A DNA stretch of 64,000 nucleotides from Cyanobacteria bacterium UBA2566 (GTDB taxonomy: Bacteria > Cyanobacteriota > Cyanobacteriia > Cyanobacteriales > Desertifilaceae): positions 1 to 64,000 of the forward strand of contig DDLS01000118.1 of the NCBI GenBank assembly GCA_002340255.1. Direction: 5' to 3'. The notes below the pieces were generated by a model. The model was given only the letters and a program-made list of their open reading frames with translations, searched no databases and was not told the origin of the DNA. The number at the start of each line of letters is the position of its first letter. Positions within the stretch are counted from its first letter, which is position 1. Shown piece after piece: positions 33,678-42,951 of the stretch. Both the position numbers and the translations under genes were made by a program.

Positions 33678-35534
33678 CTAGGGAAAATAACCTCTGGGGG
33701 TAATCATCCATTGGCCTTGAGTTCGGGTAGTGGGATTACCAATTAAGACGGTCGTTAACATATCAATATCGAGTTGGGCAAATTCGGCTAATGTGGTTAG
33801 GGTAATTTCCTCATTTTCTCGATAAGCGCAGCGCACCAGGGCGACGGGGGTTTGGGGATGACGATATTGCAGGAAAATTTCTTGCGATCGCCGAATTCCT
33901 TCTGTACGCTTCTGAGATTTTGGGTTATAGATCGCAGTCACGAAATCCCCCTGAGCAGCAGCAACCAGGCGCTTTTCAATCGTTGGCCAAGGGGTTAACA
34001 AGTCGCTTAAACTAATGGCGCAAAAGTCATGCATTAAGGGCGCTCCCACCCGTGCAGCCGCCGCTTGTAGGGCAGTAATTCCAGGGAACACTTGTACACC
34101 GGGACTCTTGCCATCCCAACCTTGGTTTTGCAACTCTTCTAAGACTAATCCAGCCATGCCATAAATGCCACAATCTCCGGAAGAGACCATCGCTACAGTT
34201 AACCCCCATTGGGCTAATTCTATGGCCCGTTCGGCCCGTTGGCGCTCCTGGGTGAGGGGAAAACTCTCAATGATTTGACCGGGACGACGCAGGGGCACGA
34301 TTAGGTCTAAATACAACCCATAGCCCAGCACTGCATCGGACTGAGTGACCGCTGTTTGTGCCGCTGGGGTCATCTGTTGTAGCTCTCCGGGCCCCATCCC
34401 GACCAACCAGAGTTGACCGGTTCTGGCGGTGTATCCTTGGGGGGATTGGGCGATCGCCACGGTAACGGCTCCGGATAAGTCGGGAAAACGATAGATTTGT
34501 TTGCTCACCAACAGTTGAGAGACTCCAGCCGCGGTTAGGGCTGCCGCTTCTGCGACGCTGGGTGTGCCCACGGTTTCGGCAACCAGCGCCGAGGGATTGG
34601 GGACAGAAACCGCCTGTAACGCCTGGGATGTATAGGGGATCAGGGGCCAGCCCTTGGTCTCGCACAGGGCCAATAACCCCGGCTCATCGGCTTTGCGGTC
34701 AAGGGTGGCGATACCGGCGATCGCCCCTTCTGCCAGATGTGCAGCCCCTAAAACCTGCTCCAGCGCTTGGGAAATCACCCGCTCATCGGTTCCCCGTTCG
34801 CACCCGATCCCCACCCACAGCACTCTGGGATGCCATTGCACCTTGGGGAATGTGCCCTTGGTGGTAAATTGGCGTTGGGTGGCACTGATCCAAACCCGTG
34901 CTTGGGCGCTGCTAGAATCTAATTCAAATTCAAAGGGATGATCGTGGGGAAGATGCTGTTGCCACAGGGTTGAGCCAGCATCTTGAATGACTTGTACCGA
35001 ATGCTGTTTGGCGATCGCCGCGCTCACGCCTGTCCAATCTCCACTTCCTCTGTTCCATCCGAAGGGCAATCCCAACGTATCAATAGCGGGTAAGTTCAGG
35101 CTATCGCAAGCCCCGGTAACGATCGGTACTGCTGCCAATTGAGTCGCGATTAAGCGCGTCAGGCGATCGGCTCCTCCCTGATGTCCTCCACAGACACTGA
35201 TCGCATGATTTCCGGTTTCATCCACCACCACAACCGCCGGATCGGTAGTTTTGTCGTTCAATAGGGGAGCAATGAGGCGCACCACTGCACCAAGTGCTAA
35301 CCCAAAAATCAAGCCTTGATGCTTCGACCACAAGGTGGGTAAGAATTCCGATAACGTTCCCGGATAGACTGTATAGACGAGGGAGCTATCCCCGGATAAG
35401 GCTTGAGCGCAAGAGGGAGAAATGACTAGCTCCACTCCTAGGGACTCCGTGAGGGGAAACAGACGATAGGCACAGCGGGGTGTCGTGGCGATCGCAACTA
35501 AAGACCCTACCTGAAAATTCCCGGATTGAACCAT
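33678..35534 (-). CDS. CbiG-CbiH fusion (cobalt-precorrin 5A hydrolase / precorrin-3B C17-methyltransferase)
   Basis: A 618-residue bifunctional cobalamin enzyme of a type common in cyanobacteria. Residues 1 to about 345 are CbiG: SLVAIATTPR, the conserved GLALGAVVRLIAP and HQGGADRLT, and the C-terminal VGIGCERGT. Residues about 365-618 are a precorrin methyltransferase (CbiH/CobJ) with VGMGPGELQQMT, SSGDCGIYGMA and FPGITALQAAAARVGAPL. The start at 35534 is chosen from AGGAG eight bases upstream; further upstream codons run into an inverted repeat. It acts in ring contraction and deacetaldehyde removal. cbiB lies 21 kb away. Confidence 0.93.
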   Translation of the reverse strand: MVQSGNFQVGSLVAIATTPRCAYRLFPLTESLGVELVISPSCAQALSGDSSLVYTVYPGTLSEFLPTLWSKHQGLIFGLALGAVVRLIAPLLNDKTTDPAVVVVDETGNHAISVCGGHQGGADRLTRLIATQLAAVPIVTGACDSLNLPAIDTLGLPFGWNRGSGDWTGVSAAIAKQHSVQVIQDAGSTLWQQHLPHDHPFEFELDSSSAQARVWISATQRQFTTKGTFPKVQWHPRVLWVGIGCERGTDERVISQALEQVLGAAHLAEGAIAGIATLDRKADEPGLLALCETKGWPLIPYTSQALQAVSVPNPSALVAETVGTPSVAEAAALTAAGVSQLLVSKQIYRFPDLSGAVTVAIAQSPQGYTARTGQLWLVGMGPGELQQMTPAAQTAVTQSDAVLGYGLYLDLIVPLRRPGQIIESFPLTQERQRAERAIELAQWGLTVAMVSSGDCGIYGMAGLVLEELQNQGWDGKSPGVQVFPGITALQAAAARVGAPLMHDFCAISLSDLLTPWPTIEKRLVAAAQGDFVTAIYNPKSQKRTEGIRRSQEIFLQYRHPQTPVALVRCAYRENEEITLTTLAEFAQLDIDMLTTVLIGNPTTRTQGQWMITPRGYFP

Positions 35535-35560
35535 CGTTTTTTCTCCTATCCCTGCACCCT

Positions 35561-35622
35561 GTAGGGGCAAGTTCACTCAGATCCTCGCGGGAAAAAGAAA
35601 AGATTCGTGAACTTGCCCCTAC
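35561..35622. repeat. Long inverted repeat upstream of cbiG-cbiH
   Basis: A perfect 16-bp pair (GTAGGGGCAAGTTCAC at 35561-35576; its inverse complement at 35607-35622) brackets a 30-base spacer. It is in the leader of the CbiG-CbiH gene and between it and the DUF697 gene, so it may work as terminator of the upstream transcript. Confidence 0.65.
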
Positions 35623-35683
35623 TTTAGAACGATTCAAATGTACTATATCCTATCTCCGCAGGGTGCGTTTACATCCTACTAGA

Positions 35684-36250
35684 CTAGAGTCGAGAGAGCA
35701 GTTCCTGTTTTTTCGTTTCAAACTCTGCTTCAGTGAGAATACCCTTATCTCTTAAGTTTCCTAATTCCTGTAGGGACTGATAGATGTTGGCTGCATCATC
35801 TCCTTTATCCTTTTCTAAGTCAGAAACGTAACTTTTGCCCCGCTCAAAGGCTTCATCATAGGCCGATTTTACCTGGTCTTCGACAAAGTTACTCAGAGAA
35901 CCACCGCTCGAAAAATGGTTAATGGCAACCTGTCCGACAGCATAGGTAGAAGCCCCAGAAGTCAAGGCCATTGAAGCACCACCAAGGGCCGTTCCCACAC
36001 CCGGAATCGCTTTGAGAAAACTGGCTCCCAAACGGGCGATCGTTGTTCCTGTCAAAGCGGAAACAAAGGTTTTCCCTGTACTGCGGGAATAGTCAACCTT
36101 GTACACTTGGGCGAGTTGTTGCAGCATTTCCAGTTGAATCGCCGTTACAGCAGCGAAATCAACCAGTGGAATAGGAATTAGCCCACCCCCTATAGCCCAC
36201 AGAACATGGGAACGGACAATAGCATTAGCTTCAGTTCTTTGGCTCATCAT
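35684..36250 (-). CDS. DUF697 membrane protein with C-terminal SHOCT domain
   Basis: A 188-residue protein. Residues about 10-125 match DUF697, a hydrophobic helical region often found at the end of Era-like GTPases (AIGGGLIPIPLVDFAAV, IPGVGTALGG). The last ~30 residues are a SHOCT motif (LGNLRDKGILTEAEFETKKQELL), typical of short oligomerising tails. No GTPase domain is present. It is placed in the membrane; function unknown. Two adjacent ATGs (36250 and 36247) are candidate starts. Confidence 0.8.
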   Translation of the reverse strand: MMSQRTEANAIVRSHVLWAIGGGLIPIPLVDFAAVTAIQLEMLQQLAQVYKVDYSRSTGKTFVSALTGTTIARLGASFLKAIPGVGTALGGASMALTSGASTYAVGQVAINHFSSGGSLSNFVEDQVKSAYDEAFERGKSYVSDLEKDKGDDAANIYQSLQELGNLRDKGILTEAEFETKKQELLSRL

Positions 36251-36369
36251 TTGCACCAAATGCTCTATCCTTTAATTATAGCAAAATACAACTGTGTCGA
36301 AGTAAAGTTAGGTACACCAAGTTGGCGATAATGCTGGGTCGCACTGAGGCGATCGCCACTGAAAAACAA

Positions 36370-36409
36370 TTAACCCACACCTCCTGATGTTCAGTCCAGC
36401 GTGGGTTAA
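36370..36409 (-). terminator. Terminator of psbEFLJ
   Basis: TTAACCCAC (36370-36378) and GTGGGTTAA (36401-36409) form a perfect 9-bp stem about 110 bases beyond psbJ. On the minus strand it is followed by TTGTTTTT, a good T-tract. Confidence 0.7.
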
Positions 36410-36516
36410 GTATGGATAGGTCACTCTAGCAATACATTAGCTAGAAATGAGCAGACTCGGATGATGGGCTTGTTAACCTCCCATTACCCATTACCAGCGC
36501 ATAGCGCTCAAATGGG

Positions 36517-36633
36517 TTACATAGAAGACCCAAGACCAGCATAGGCTCCATAAAAGAATAAGCCAACCACAACTAATACACCAGTTCCGGCTACAGTTGC
36601 GACAATCCAAAGGGGAATTCTAAAATCTGACAT
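36517..36633 (-). CDS. psbJ: Photosystem II reaction centre protein J
   Basis: A 38-residue single-span thylakoid membrane protein of photosystem II, close to the usual 38-40. The sequence begins [16 protein letters not shown] and ends YAGLGSSM, as in other cyanobacteria. It is the last gene of psbEFLJ, 88 bp after psbL. A palindromic repeat lies just downstream at 36493. Confidence 0.95.
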   Translation of the reverse strand: MSDFRIPLWIVATVAGTGVLVVVGLFFYGAYAGLGSSM

Positions 36634-36721
36634 TGATGTTTCTTCCTGATTTAAACAACACAACAATTAAGCAGTTCTCCACCCTAAATGAGCGGGTAGA
36701 GAACTGTTCAGAGCAACCCAA

Positions 36722-36844
36722 TTAATTAAAGAAGTAACTGGAAAATAAGATCCCCAATACAAAAATTAGCAACAAGCCCAAATAAAGGGATGTCCGATTG
36801 AGTTCAACAGGTTGCTTATTTGGATTTTGATTACGGGTGGGCAT
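36722..36844 (-). CDS. psbL: Photosystem II protein L
   Basis: A 40-residue single-span subunit near the PSII dimer interface, supporting quinone function. The start at 36844 gives [19 protein letters not shown] followed by a transmembrane helix ending SSYFFN, which is the standard PsbL. The gene starts 8 bp after psbF. Confidence 0.96.
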   Translation of the reverse strand: MPTRNQNPNKQPVELNRTSLYLGLLLIFVLGILFSSYFFN

Positions 36845-36852
36845 TTTTTTTC

Positions 36853-36987
36853 CTATCTCTGAATGAATTGCATTGCTGTGATTGCGCCTAAAAAGAAGAC
36901 AGAAGGCACTGCCAAAGTATGAACGGCCAACCATCTAACGGTAAAAATGGGATAAGAAACAGGTTGATTTTGGTTACTGCTTGTCAT
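36853..36987 (-). CDS. psbF: Cytochrome b559 subunit beta
   Basis: A 44-residue subunit; the heme-ligating His is in [12 protein letters not shown], followed by the transmembrane stretch ending [10 protein letters not shown]. It pairs with PsbE to bind one heme in photosystem II. It starts with ATG at 36987, 24 bp after psbE. Confidence 0.96.
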   Translation of the reverse strand: MTSSNQNQPVSYPIFTVRWLAVHTLAVPSVFFLGAITAMQFIQR

Positions 36988-37011
36988 AATTTCAGATCGC
37001 TCGCTTCAAAA

Positions 37012-37263
37012 CTACTTACCGATAAATTCCTCGATTTGTTTATTCCCTTCATAACGATCGGTTACGATAGGAATCTCCTGACGCTCCTGAGTAAAATACT
37101 CATTCGGACGGGGAGTACCGAAGGCATCATAAGCCAAGCCGGTACTGACAAAAAACCAACCCGAAATAAACAACATGGGAATTGTGAGGGCATGGATTAA
37201 CCAATAGCGAACACTGGTAATAATATCCCCAAAGGGACGTTCTCCGGTGGAACCACCTGCCAT
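37012..37263 (-). CDS. psbE: Cytochrome b559 subunit alpha
   Basis: An 83-residue subunit of photosystem II, slightly longer than the usual 81-82. The heme His lies in [12 protein letters not shown]; the lumenal tail has [19 protein letters not shown] as in other cyanobacteria. It leads the psbEFLJ operon and lies 60 bp after ycf48. Confidence 0.97.
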   Translation of the reverse strand: MAGGSTGERPFGDIITSVRYWLIHALTIPMLFISGWFFVSTGLAYDAFGTPRPNEYFTQERQEIPIVTDRYEGNKQIEEFIGK

Positions 37264-37323
37264 GATTTTTTCTCCTCTTTAGAACACGACAATTGGAATC
37301 ATTAGTTTATATCATACGCAAAA

Positions 37324-38340
37324 TCAGGCCGATTGCGTGGAGTTGTCATATTTTAAAAGCGTGCCTCCATTGCCAATCACAAATCCGATTTCGGGGGATT
37401 CAAAATCAATCTGGTAGAAGTTAGAGGGCACCTTTTCCACGCTTTGGTCTTTTTGCCAAGTTTCTCCCCCATCAAAGCTGACAATCAGATTTCCACTACC
37501 ACCAGATACCCAGATTTCTTCTGGAGTACGATAGGCTAAATCCAGGAAGCCAATGCTACTGGCAAACTCTGGATTTTGGGTTTCTTGCCAATCTTCAGGG
37601 GTTTCTGGAACTTCCACATTACTAAACTGGAGAGCGCCTCCCCGAGCCAGTAGCCACAACCGATTGTCGGTGGTGAAGCCCATTTTTTGCAAGCGTTTGG
37701 AGTTATTGCGGTTATGCTGAACCCAGGCAGAATCCCCCGGTTCCCAGGTAGAATAGAAGTTGCCATTAGCGGAAACTGTGACATACTTCCCATCTGGCGA
37801 TCGCGAAATATTGCGATACACCCCTACCGCAGACTCAACCAAACCCTTCCAGGTTTTACCCCCATCTTCAGTCCGATAAATCGCACCTAAATCTGTGGTC
37901 ATTTCGGCAGAGTTTGCCCCTAAAGCCAAAATCGTTTTTGTGGTTCCTGGCAACTTAGCACTGAGGGGAATCGTAGACCAAGAAGCCCCCCCATCAGTAG
38001 AATGAATTAGAATAGAAGGCATTCCGACAATCCATCCTTCATCCCCACTGAAACTGACCGAGGTCAACCGAGTCCTCGTATCGAGATCTAAAGGTTTCGG
38101 TTGCCAAGTTTCCCCACCATCGTTGGTTTCTAATAAGGTTGCATTACTGCCGACTAGCCACCCATGGCTGGGATCGCCTGTAAATCCAACATCCTGAATC
38201 GTTTCTTCAGTCGGTAACTGAATCACGTGCCAAGGACTAGACTCTACAGAAGGTAAATAAGCATTTTTACAACTAGCGCACAGCAGAACAACCGCGATTA
38301 ATGTTACAACTCGTTGCAGAATTTTCACAATTGATTGCAT
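37324..38340 (-). CDS. ycf48: Photosystem II assembly factor Ycf48 (HCF136)
   Basis: A 338-residue seven-bladed beta-propeller, lipid-anchored on the lumenal side, required for early D1/PSII reaction-centre assembly. The N-terminus has a hydrophobic stretch ending VVLLCASC, a plausible lipobox with Cys anchor. Propeller blades show repeated DGGETW/DGGASW/DGGKTW and GW-type motifs. The ATG at 38340 follows the codon GTG that would add one residue. Located between rubA and psbE, the classic cyanobacterial arrangement. Confidence 0.95.
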   Translation of the reverse strand: MQSIVKILQRVVTLIAVVLLCASCKNAYLPSVESSPWHVIQLPTEETIQDVGFTGDPSHGWLVGSNATLLETNDGGETWQPKPLDLDTRTRLTSVSFSGDEGWIVGMPSILIHSTDGGASWSTIPLSAKLPGTTKTILALGANSAEMTTDLGAIYRTEDGGKTWKGLVESAVGVYRNISRSPDGKYVTVSANGNFYSTWEPGDSAWVQHNRNNSKRLQKMGFTTDNRLWLLARGGALQFSNVEVPETPEDWQETQNPEFASSIGFLDLAYRTPEEIWVSGGSGNLIVSFDGGETWQKDQSVEKVPSNFYQIDFESPEIGFVIGNGGTLLKYDNSTQSA

Positions 38341-38369
38341 CACTCCGGATTTTACCGCCAGTTCGGGTT

Positions 38370-38732
38370 TTACTGTAAACCGTAAAGACTCAGAAGAAAC
38401 AATAATCCCAGTCCTAACCCCCCAAAAATCAGGAGATTCTTTTGGCTGGGGGTTAAGGCATTGACCCCAAACCCATAACCCATATTTTCAGCAAAGCCTG
38501 ATGTTCCAACGCCTGCACCGATGTTTTCAAACTTACGGCGTTGCGCCCCACAAATGGGACAGCGCCAGCCTTCAGGTAATTCCTCAAAAGGGGTTCCTGG
38601 GGGAACTTGGCGTTTTCCATCCCCTTTGCTTGGCTCATAGACATAGCCACACGCTCGACACTCATAGCGATCGCTTGCCGTCTCTGGAGTTGACTTAGAT
38701 GTTTCTGGGGTCTCAGACGATCCGGTACTCAT
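38370..38732 (-). CDS. rubA: Membrane-anchored rubredoxin RubA
   Basis: A 120-residue protein with a rubredoxin domain (CRACGYVYEP and CPICGAQRRKF, four Cys for one iron) and a C-terminal transmembrane helix (LLIFGGLGLGLLFLLSL). In cyanobacteria RubA supports photosystem II and I assembly. It lies 29 bp upstream of ycf48, in the same order as in other cyanobacterial genomes, and is probably cotranscribed with it. Confidence 0.94.
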   Translation of the reverse strand: MSTGSSETPETSKSTPETASDRYECRACGYVYEPSKGDGKRQVPPGTPFEELPEGWRCPICGAQRRKFENIGAGVGTSGFAENMGYGFGVNALTPSQKNLLIFGGLGLGLLFLLSLYGLQ

Positions 38733-38796
38733 TGCCCTACAAGAACTTTGGGAGTTTTTATAGAAATCTTAAAATTTCTGTTAAATATTATGACAT

Positions 38797-38845
38797 ATAG
38801 CGCTACACCCTGGTAATAGGTCATTGGTAATTGGTAATGGATACA
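38797..38845. repeat. Palindrome plus TGGTAATAGGTCAT repeat
   Basis: ATAGCGCTAC followed by a TGGTAATAGGTCATTGGTAATTGGTAAT stretch upstream of rubA; the same palindrome-plus-GGTAATAGG arrangement is found at 50242. Confidence 0.6.
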
Positions 38846-38913
38846 CTCAGTTTTTCCTAGGCCCTATTCTCTAAGCCCCTATTCCCCAGCCTGTAGTGCT
38901 ATGACACAAAAAT

Positions 38914-38959
38914 CGGGTTAACCCGCCGAATCTGGAAAGGCCAGATCCAGGTCAACCCG
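38914..38959 (-). terminator. Terminator of gltA
   Basis: The outer stem CGGGTTAACC (38914-38923) pairs with GGTCAACCCG (38950-38959) with one mismatch, and the inner stem ATCTGG (38930-38935) with CCAGAT (38941-38946). On the minus strand ATTTTTG follows it. Confidence 0.7.
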
Positions 38960-39010
38960 CGCCGATAGAGAGGATAGAAAGAACGTCCAATGACTGGATT
39001 ACCCTGTAAA

Positions 39011-40153
39011 TTACCGTTGATCTATGGGCATAAACTGAGTCTCGTGATTCCCCACATAGACTTGTGTGGGTCGGAAAATCCGGTTTTCTCCCAATTGTTC
39101 TTTCCAATGAGCCAACCAACCCGCCACCCGCGCCATGGCAAAAATGGGGGTGAATAGATCGGTAGGGATACCCAGTTTGCGATACACTAGTCCGGAATAG
39201 AAGTCTACATTGGCATAAATGCCTTTATGGGCTAATTTATCTTCTACGACTTTTTCGACTTCAACAGCGATATCGTAATAGCGATCGCGACCTCTTTGCT
39301 TAAATAGCTGCTGGGCTGCATCTTGCAAAATCTTGGCTCTGGGGTCTTTGACTTTATAAACGCGGTGTCCAAAGCCCATGATTTTTTTCTTGTTGGTAAT
39401 ACAGTCTTCAATGTAAGGCACTACATTTTCCACTGTCCCGATCTCCTCCAACATGACCAAGACTTCTTCGTTTGCTCCCCCATGGAGCGGTCCAGCTAAG
39501 GTTCCAACTGCCGAAGCAACCACTGCATAGGGATCGGTGAGCGTCGAAGCCGTGACTCGCGCTGAGAACGTTGAGGCATTCATTGTATGTTCCGCATGAA
39601 GGATCATACTGGCATCAAATACCCTGGCAGCGATCGGATCGGGCACCTCTTCCGTCAACATATATAAGAAGTTGGTCGCATAATCAAAATCATCACGCGG
39701 TTGAATCGGATCGTGACCCTTACGCATCAACTTAAATGCCGCTACCATAGTCGGGACTTTCGCAATTAAGCGAATCACCGCATCCCGGATATATTTAGGG
39801 TCATCTAAAGCACGACGGGAATAAAATAAACCTAATGCTGCCGCTGAGGCTTGCAGAGCATCCATCGGATGTCCCGTTTCGGGAAAGCACTTCATCATAT
39901 CCCGAATCCGATATTTAATGCGTCGATGATGACGAATTTCAGCTTCAAACTCTGCCAAGTCATCTTTGGTGGGTAGTTTTCCCCAGATTAGGAGATAGGC
40001 CGTTTCGATAAAGTTGCTTTTCTCGGCTAGTTCGGTAATGGAAATACCTCGATATTCCAAAAGCCCTTTTTCCCCATCAACATAGCTAATGCTTGATTGA
40101 CTAGCGGGAATGCCTTCTAAGCCTGGCTTATACTCACAAGCGATTGTCGCCAT
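39011..40153 (-). CDS. gltA: Citrate synthase
   Basis: A 380-residue enzyme condensing oxaloacetate with acetyl-CoA. Conserved stretches: LEYRGISITELAEKS, HAEHTMNASTFSAR (His catalytic), GPLHGGANEEV, GFGHRVYKVKDPRA and FYSGLVYRKLG. The start ATG at 40153 (MATIACEYKPGLEGIP) is chosen because homology begins there; 17 upstream codons are unlikely. Single gene with a terminator downstream. Confidence 0.95.
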   Translation of the reverse strand: MATIACEYKPGLEGIPASQSSISYVDGEKGLLEYRGISITELAEKSNFIETAYLLIWGKLPTKDDLAEFEAEIRHHRRIKYRIRDMMKCFPETGHPMDALQASAAALGLFYSRRALDDPKYIRDAVIRLIAKVPTMVAAFKLMRKGHDPIQPRDDFDYATNFLYMLTEEVPDPIAARVFDASMILHAEHTMNASTFSARVTASTLTDPYAVVASAVGTLAGPLHGGANEEVLVMLEEIGTVENVVPYIEDCITNKKKIMGFGHRVYKVKDPRAKILQDAAQQLFKQRGRDRYYDIAVEVEKVVEDKLAHKGIYANVDFYSGLVYRKLGIPTDLFTPIFAMARVAGWLAHWKEQLGENRIFRPTQVYVGNHETQFMPIDQR

Positions 40154-40324
40154 AGTTTTCTTACCATGCCTGTGAAATGTACCGTCCCAGATTACCAGAA
40201 GCATTTAGAAAATGTATGCCCATTTACACAAAATTCCAATTCTGGAAAAAATTATGATCGCACAACCCCACATAGGAATAGAAGCTTACGAGCTGGAACC
40301 CTTGTAGCTCAAGACTATTTTTGG

Positions 40325-40897
40325 CTAATAACAATATTTCCCATTCTGCTGGGTTGGTTGTTCACTGGACGTTCGCATCCCTCCCAACAACGTAGATACA
40401 ATCACACACCGTAAAGGCCGATTATCATCCTGTGGGTCGCTATCTTTCAACCCAACAGTAATTCTACCTAACTGCCCATTGGGATGACCATGATGATTAA
40501 ACTGTTTCCGCCAAATCCCCTGATTGACTCCACGAGTGTACTGATAGAATGTAGTTTCATTTTGATTTGCCCCATCAATAATCAGGATATTGCTATTTAA
40601 ATTTTGCCAATTTAAACCCGTCAAATCGGAGCCACTCGGTAACTCTTTATGCACTACATATTGCGGATGGGGGTTATTCCGAAAACTGGCTTGCCAAACC
40701 GATTTATCCCGTTTAGCATTGCTCTGAGCCTCTCTGAGGGCGAGGTGAAGCTCTTCCCTTCCTAACTTCAACTCTTGCCGCCGCAAAAACCCAAGATAAC
40801 CAGGCAGAGCAATAGCCATTAAAATACCCATCAGGGCAATAACGCCCAACAACTCAATTAAGGTAAAGCCCCCTTCTCTTCCTCGATAGTTCAGCAT
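40325..40897 (-). CDS. GspH/FimT-type pseudopilin
   Basis: A 190-residue prepilin-like protein. The prepilin peptidase site is G|FTLIELLGVIALMG at residues 9-22, with Glu5 retained, followed by the N-terminal helix. The C-terminus has CVIVSTLLGGMR, similar to the upstream neighbour's CIIVRTLLGSMK. It is the last gene in the hps-type pseudopilin series, 36 bp after its neighbour. Part of a secretion-type pilus complex; likely a minor or tip subunit. Confidence 0.85.
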   Translation of the reverse strand: MLNYRGREGGFTLIELLGVIALMGILMAIALPGYLGFLRRQELKLGREELHLALREAQSNAKRDKSVWQASFRNNPHPQYVVHKELPSGSDLTGLNWQNLNSNILIIDGANQNETTFYQYTRGVNQGIWRKQFNHHGHPNGQLGRITVGLKDSDPQDDNRPLRCVIVSTLLGGMRTSSEQPTQQNGKYCY

Positions 40898-40933
40898 TTA
40901 CACCCGTAATAAACAAACTAATTTTTACCTCAA

Positions 40934-41677
40934 TCAACTTTGCCAAGGCTGACAATTGTTGCCAGACTCCAGTTTCATCGATCCTAACAACGTTCTCACA
41001 ATTATACAGCGTCGCGTATTATCCACAGGCAGTGCTGGATTACTCCCACGAGGAGCAGCCACACCAATAATTAACCCTTTATCTTCCTGATTAGGAGGAG
41101 AACCAATCGTTAGCTTAGGAGCAGTTAAAGGATCTAAGTTCCCCTCTCGGTCAAAAATAATTGTAACTGGGCCTTGATTCCCCTTGGGTTGAGGATAAGT
41201 ATCTTGAGCTATGCTGTCATCGAGCTTATTCTTATTATTTTTGTTATTAGCCGGATCGTTAACCAAAAGATTCGTAAATAAAATCACCTGGTCTCCAGAA
41301 ACTCCCCGATCTGACCCCAAATTTTCCCAAATATTGCCATTATCCAACGTGTCCACACCAACCGTCTTTGGATGAATAGCAACTTGGGGAATACCCTCAT
41401 TCGTCACCCGCACCGTCACACTCTGGGCAAGTTTGGTACTTCTGGCCTTCTGTTGGGCTTCCTGGAGCGCCAAAGATACATCATCATTGACTGCACTCAC
41501 CCGTTGTTGTTGCAAAAAACCCAGCCAACTGGGTGCTGCAATAGCACTTAAAATTCCCATTATGGCTACCACAACCATCAACTCAATTAACGTAAACCCT
41601 TCTTCATCTCTAAAGGCATTTGTCGCCCTGCTGAAGGATCTCCAGTTTCGTTGATTTTGTAGAATGTTGCTCTTCAT
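40934..41677 (-). CDS. GspH/FimT-type pseudopilin (HpsD-like)
   Basis: A 247-residue pseudopilin. The prepilin peptidase site is G|FTLIELMVVVAIMG after a 27-residue leader (longer than the usual 6-8 in type IV pilins, typical of GspH-like members). The C-terminal two thirds are beta-rich with a disulfide pair implied by CIIVRTLLG and GNNCQPW. It follows the hpsC-like gene by 36 bp. Assignment to HpsD is by position in the cluster. Confidence 0.85.
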   Translation of the reverse strand: MKSNILQNQRNWRSFSRATNAFRDEEGFTLIELMVVVAIMGILSAIAAPSWLGFLQQQRVSAVNDDVSLALQEAQQKARSTKLAQSVTVRVTNEGIPQVAIHPKTVGVDTLDNGNIWENLGSDRGVSGDQVILFTNLLVNDPANNKNNKNKLDDSIAQDTYPQPKGNQGPVTIIFDREGNLDPLTAPKLTIGSPPNQEDKGLIIGVAAPRGSNPALPVDNTRRCIIVRTLLGSMKLESGNNCQPWQS

Positions 41678-41713
41678 ATCCCTTCCCCTTAAAATTCTTT
41701 AATAACCCGTAAC

Positions 41714-42877
41714 TTACTGAACTCTTCCCCTAATTTTTGTCTGAATACTTGTTGTGGGGAAAAAGAGTGCTGTCCGATTATTATCAGGATCGTATTTATC
41801 AGGATTCGCTGGATTAATCCTCGCTAAAGCATTGCCTCGAATATAAACCTGAGCCACCCCCGCCTCCGAATCCACACAAGTAAAAAAGCTATCTGTCTTA
41901 AACGCATTAAATGCAGCCGGAAAACCACTCGCTCCATAATTCGGACTTTGCCAAGGTTCATCAGTACCTGTAGGAGCTGGACTAGGAGTATCTTTATTGG
42001 GGAAAGCATCCTGACAATTGACTGCATTCGGAAAAGATTGACCCGAAGCCAGATCGCTTAATGCAGTATGATCAATATTATCGACTAATACTTGTATAGG
42101 TGTTTCACTCAAATTATAGGCGGTAGATGTTTTCTGCCATTTATTCATCTTCTCTTGCACGCTATCCCCCGATATCGACAGGTCGAAATTGGCATACCCA
42201 TCACTAGGATCGAGATCGTAGGCAACCCCACTAATCGTACTATCTTGAGGGTTCCCCCCCGTATCCACAATCCCATCTCGAAGCTCAACCCGGCTAATCC
42301 GCATCGCATTTGACCAAGTGCCATTATTAGCATTGGTAAGATAATAGACCACTAGGGCATACACTTGATAATCTTGGTCATTACATGGGTTACCACTAAC
42401 CGGCAACTTCACCAAGCATCCAACTGTTGTATTACCTGATGTAGGACTAACTCTCAAATCTTTATCTAAAAACTTGCGTTTCCAAAATGCCAATACAGGA
42501 ATTCCTTCTCCACTAGCTATCACTGGAATTTGGCTACAACTTGCTGGAGGGGTATAGGAACCTGGAGACACCGGACTACTACATTCCGTTGTACTATAAT
42601 TGCCAGAAATCGCCCTTAATCCCTCTCCATCATAAATATACACCGCCGTCTCCAAATCTCGGCGGATATAATCGGCTGCTGCTTGAATATCCTGTTGAGT
42701 TGCCGATTGTGCTTGTTCATTACGATCTTTCCGAAGAATATCAATCATAAAGCCCAGCAAGCTACTGATTATAATCGAGGAAACTACTAAAGCCACCAAC
42801 AATTCAATCAATGTAAATCCCTTATTTTTTCCTCTCTTATGGCAGCTTTTCAACCAAGCATTCAGTAACATAAACAT
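41714..42877 (-). CDS. PilW-type pseudopilin (HpsC-like)
   Basis: A 387-residue protein with the prepilin motif G|FTLIELLVALVVSSI after a ~19-residue leader, the PilW-like helical segment ATQQDIQAAADYIRRDLE and a long extracellular part with several Cys. HpsC is the name for this PilW-type member in the hormogonium polysaccharide cluster of filamentous cyanobacteria. It lies 73 bp after hpsB-like and 36 bp before the next pseudopilin. Confidence 0.85.
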   Translation of the reverse strand: MFMLLNAWLKSCHKRGKNKGFTLIELLVALVVSSIIISSLLGFMIDILRKDRNEQAQSATQQDIQAAADYIRRDLETAVYIYDGEGLRAISGNYSTTECSSPVSPGSYTPPASCSQIPVIASGEGIPVLAFWKRKFLDKDLRVSPTSGNTTVGCLVKLPVSGNPCNDQDYQVYALVVYYLTNANNGTWSNAMRISRVELRDGIVDTGGNPQDSTISGVAYDLDPSDGYANFDLSISGDSVQEKMNKWQKTSTAYNLSETPIQVLVDNIDHTALSDLASGQSFPNAVNCQDAFPNKDTPSPAPTGTDEPWQSPNYGASGFPAAFNAFKTDSFFTCVDSEAGVAQVYIRGNALARINPANPDKYDPDNNRTALFFPTTSIQTKIRGRVQ

Positions 42878-42951
42878 TAGTATGGCCCCTAAACCTAATC
42901 AATAATCAACCCAATATTCATGAACAGCATTAACTCCAATCACTCCACTAA

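Noticed and set aside
34562..34941. Plus-strand frames inside cbiG-cbiH
   Set aside because: Antisense shadows of a strong coding region.
35535..35683. Cobalamin riboswitch before cbiG-cbiH
   Set aside because: No B12-box-like sequence visible; only a simple inverted repeat.
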